Positions 13,846 to 15,083 of a stretch of 15,083 bases of DNA are shown piece by piece (position 1 is the stretch's first letter; the number at the start of each line of letters is the position of its first letter). A program made the translations under genes and the position numbers. Below the pieces are notes generated by a model, which made no database searches, had not been told where the DNA came from, and worked only from the letters and a program-made list of their open reading frames with translations. The stretch spans positions 1 through 15,083 of the forward strand of contig JAUNOJ010000015.1 of the NCBI GenBank assembly GCA_030531135.1, in the 5' to 3' direction. This stretch comes from Sutterellaceae bacterium (GTDB lineage Bacteria > Pseudomonadota > Gammaproteobacteria > Burkholderiales > Burkholderiaceae_F).

Positions 13846-14763
13846 TTAGGGCTTGTCGTCGGGTTCGGCGACATCGACTTCTTTGTGGCCGATGCGACGG
13901 AAGTTTTCAAAGTCAAAAAGATTTTTGTCGGCCAGTTGGCTTGCGGCCACACGCGTCGTGCTCATAAAAAGATTGTAGATGCGGCTGTCGTACTCTTTGT
14001 CCCAACGTGCCATCATGGCCTTGATTTCTTTTCTTTGCAGGTTTTCGCCGGCACTGCACAAGTCTTTGGGGAAAAGCGGATATTCGCAAATTTCGGCCCA
14101 CTTGGCCATTTCGTATTCGCGCAGATAAATCAGCGGGCGAATGACGATGTTTTTATGGTCGTCGCTTCTGAGAATCGGGGGCATGGCTTTGATGCCGCCG
14201 CCGTAGAACATGTTTAAAAGAAGTGTGGAAACCACATCGTCCATCTGATGGCCGAGGGCGATTTTGTTGCAGCCGAGTTCGCCGGCAACACGATAGACGA
14301 TGCCGCGTCTTAAGCGAGCGCAAAGCGAGCAGACGTTGCGACCCGACGGAATCAGCTCCTGCACGATCGAGTAGGTGTCCTGATATTCGATATGGTAGGG
14401 CACTCCCTTGGTTTTGAGCCATTCTTCAAGCTTTTCAGTCGGAGCATTCGGAATGCCTTGCGCGACATGCATGGCGACGATACTGAAAGAAATCGGAGCA
14501 CGTTTCTGCAAGCGAGCCAAAGCGTCGAGCAGTACGTAACTGTCTTTGCCCCCGCTCATACAGACCATGATTTTGTCGCCGTCTTCGATCATTTTATAGT
14601 CGAGAATGGCTTTGGAAACCAGACGAACGATGCGCTTTTCGAGTTTGCGCATGGACACCGAGGCCGGTACATGACGGCCGGGGGCGATTTCGATAAATTT
14701 GACAGCTTGCTCGCGGCTTTTGGCCATTTTTTCTTGAGCGATTTCGGATAGTACGGCGGGCAT
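13846..14763 (-). CDS. ttcA: tRNA 2-thiocytidine(32) synthetase TtcA
   Basis: ATP- and Fe-S-dependent enzyme that thiolates cytidine 32 in the anticodon loop of some tRNAs, in the cytosol. The product is 305 aa. It has the PP-loop SGGKDS (70-75), the paired cysteines CSLC (145-148) that hold the cluster, GHQMDDVVSTLLLNMFYGG (171-189), MPPILRSDDHKNIVIRPLIYLRE, and a third cluster cysteine at 236 in FPKDLCSAGENLQRKEIKAM. In E. coli this last region reads PCNLCGS; here only the second of the two Cys is kept, which should still give three ligands. The AAAGG site lies six bases before the start at 14763. The gene is 9 bp downstream of folB, so the two are co-transcribed and possibly translationally linked. 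Confidence 0.94.
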   Translation of the reverse strand: MPAVLSEIAQEKMAKSREQAVKFIEIAPGRHVPASVSMRKLEKRIVRLVSKAILDYKMIEDGDKIMVCMSGGKDSYVLLDALARLQKRAPISFSIVAMHVAQGIPNAPTEKLEEWLKTKGVPYHIEYQDTYSIVQELIPSGRNVCSLCARLRRGIVYRVAGELGCNKIALGHQMDDVVSTLLLNMFYGGGIKAMPPILRSDDHKNIVIRPLIYLREYEMAKWAEICEYPLFPKDLCSAGENLQRKEIKAMMARWDKEYDSRIYNLFMSTTRVAASQLADKNLFDFENFRRIGHKEVDVAEPDDKP

Positions 14764-14772
14764 GACGGACCT

Positions 14773-15083
14773 TTATCGAGCGTTGGGGGTGAATTTGAAT
14801 GTTTCGACGGCAGCGGCGGCACCGCCGGAAAGCGCTTTTGTTTTTTTTGTCAAAATGCGCACGGCGCAAACATTGTCGTCGGCAAAAAGCGCTTGAAAAA
14901 GCGCCTCGTGAATTTCTTCTTGCAAACCGATGTGTCCGGACTTTGCAATGGCGTCAACGGCTTTGACAACAGTTGTATAGTCCCAATAGTTTTGGGCTTC
15001 GTCGGTCAGGGGAACCCAAACATCGACGGTGAAAATCACGGGCTGCGTATGACCTTTTTCTTCGTCATACACTCCGATATGCA
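14773..15083 (-). CDS. folB: Dihydroneopterin aldolase family protein, 5' end cut off by window edge
   Basis: Folate biosynthesis: cleavage of 7,8-dihydroneopterin to 6-hydroxymethyl-7,8-dihydropterin and glycolaldehyde, in the cytosol. The reading frame is open to the window edge on the minus strand: HIGVYDEEKGHTQP precedes IFTVDVWVPL, matching the family's GV-D-E-KG-Q active-site start. The GTG at 15072 is therefore internal, and the true start is outside. Other hallmarks are the NYWDYTTVVKAVDAIAKSGHIGLQEEIHEALF stretch, with its conserved Y, LQE and E residues, and a final VETFKF. About 102 residues are visible out of the roughly 120 usual. It ends 9 bp before ttcA and is the first visible gene of that transcript. 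Confidence 0.88.
   Translation of the reverse strand, partial: HIGVYDEEKGHTQPVIFTVDVWVPLTDEAQNYWDYTTVVKAVDAIAKSGHIGLQEEIHEALFQALFADDNVCAVRILTKKTKALSGGAAAAVETFKFTPNAR

Noticed and set aside
13085..13849. 254-codon + strand open frame over the PEBP gene and the ABC leader
   Set aside because: It is antisense to a clear PEBP gene, crosses the inverted repeat and has no recognisable domain or ribosome site.
14932..14941. GTGTCCGGAC, a partial second copy of the palindrome near guaC
   Set aside because: It lies inside folB coding sequence and the symmetry is broken after ten bases; probably chance.
1..15083. Mobile elements or CRISPR
   Set aside because: No transposase or integrase frame, no terminal repeats with target duplication and no regularly spaced direct repeats were seen.

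Overview
The window looks like chromosomal DNA of a betaproteobacterium, most likely a gut-type member of the Burkholderiales such as Sutterellaceae (inference). The block lysA-lptM divergent from cyaY and followed by a convergent mrcA is a common betaproteobacterial arrangement. The protein sequences (SlmA, GuaC, TtcA, PBP1A) and the 5S rRNA tail also fit a beta/gammaproteobacterial chromosome. I see no insertion sequence, phage gene, CRISPR array or tRNA.

Layout. 1-95: the 3' end of a 5S rRNA gene and the terminator of an rrn operon (+). 205-846: slmA (+), followed by its terminator and, at about 891-1015, a structured stretch ending in a strong + strand terminator. 1038-3824: a tight four-gene minus-strand operon, read cupin > carboxymuconolactone decarboxylase (CMD)-like > cytochrome P460-like > alpha/beta hydrolase. 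All four products carry export signals. A divergent AraC-type regulator (4056-4961, +) reads away from it, across an intergenic region with direct and inverted repeats. This is the accessory-looking, least understood part of the window.

4963-8064: housekeeping. guaC and lysA (both -) are separated by a terminator and a 12-bp palindrome. The small lipoprotein gene lptM (-) lies upstream of lysA and is divergent from cyaY (+). 8098-10452: mrcA, encoding the bifunctional PBP1A (-), with a GTG start. The 309-bp gap 10453-10761 is not empty: it holds a + strand promoter, a highly self-complementary stretch and a near-perfect intrinsic terminator, which together suggest an undescribed small RNA, possibly 6S-like.

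10762-13143: a polar amino-acid ABC importer on the minus strand, read binding protein > permease > ATPase, with two strong hairpins between the binding protein and permease genes. 13337-15083: folB (cut by the window edge) > ttcA > a PEBP/YbhB-family gene, all minus strand and closely spaced, ending before a 14-bp perfect inverted repeat.

The most promising candidates for something new are the all-exported cupin/CMD/P460/hydrolase operon with its AraC-type regulator, and the putative small RNA between mrcA and the ABC transporter.
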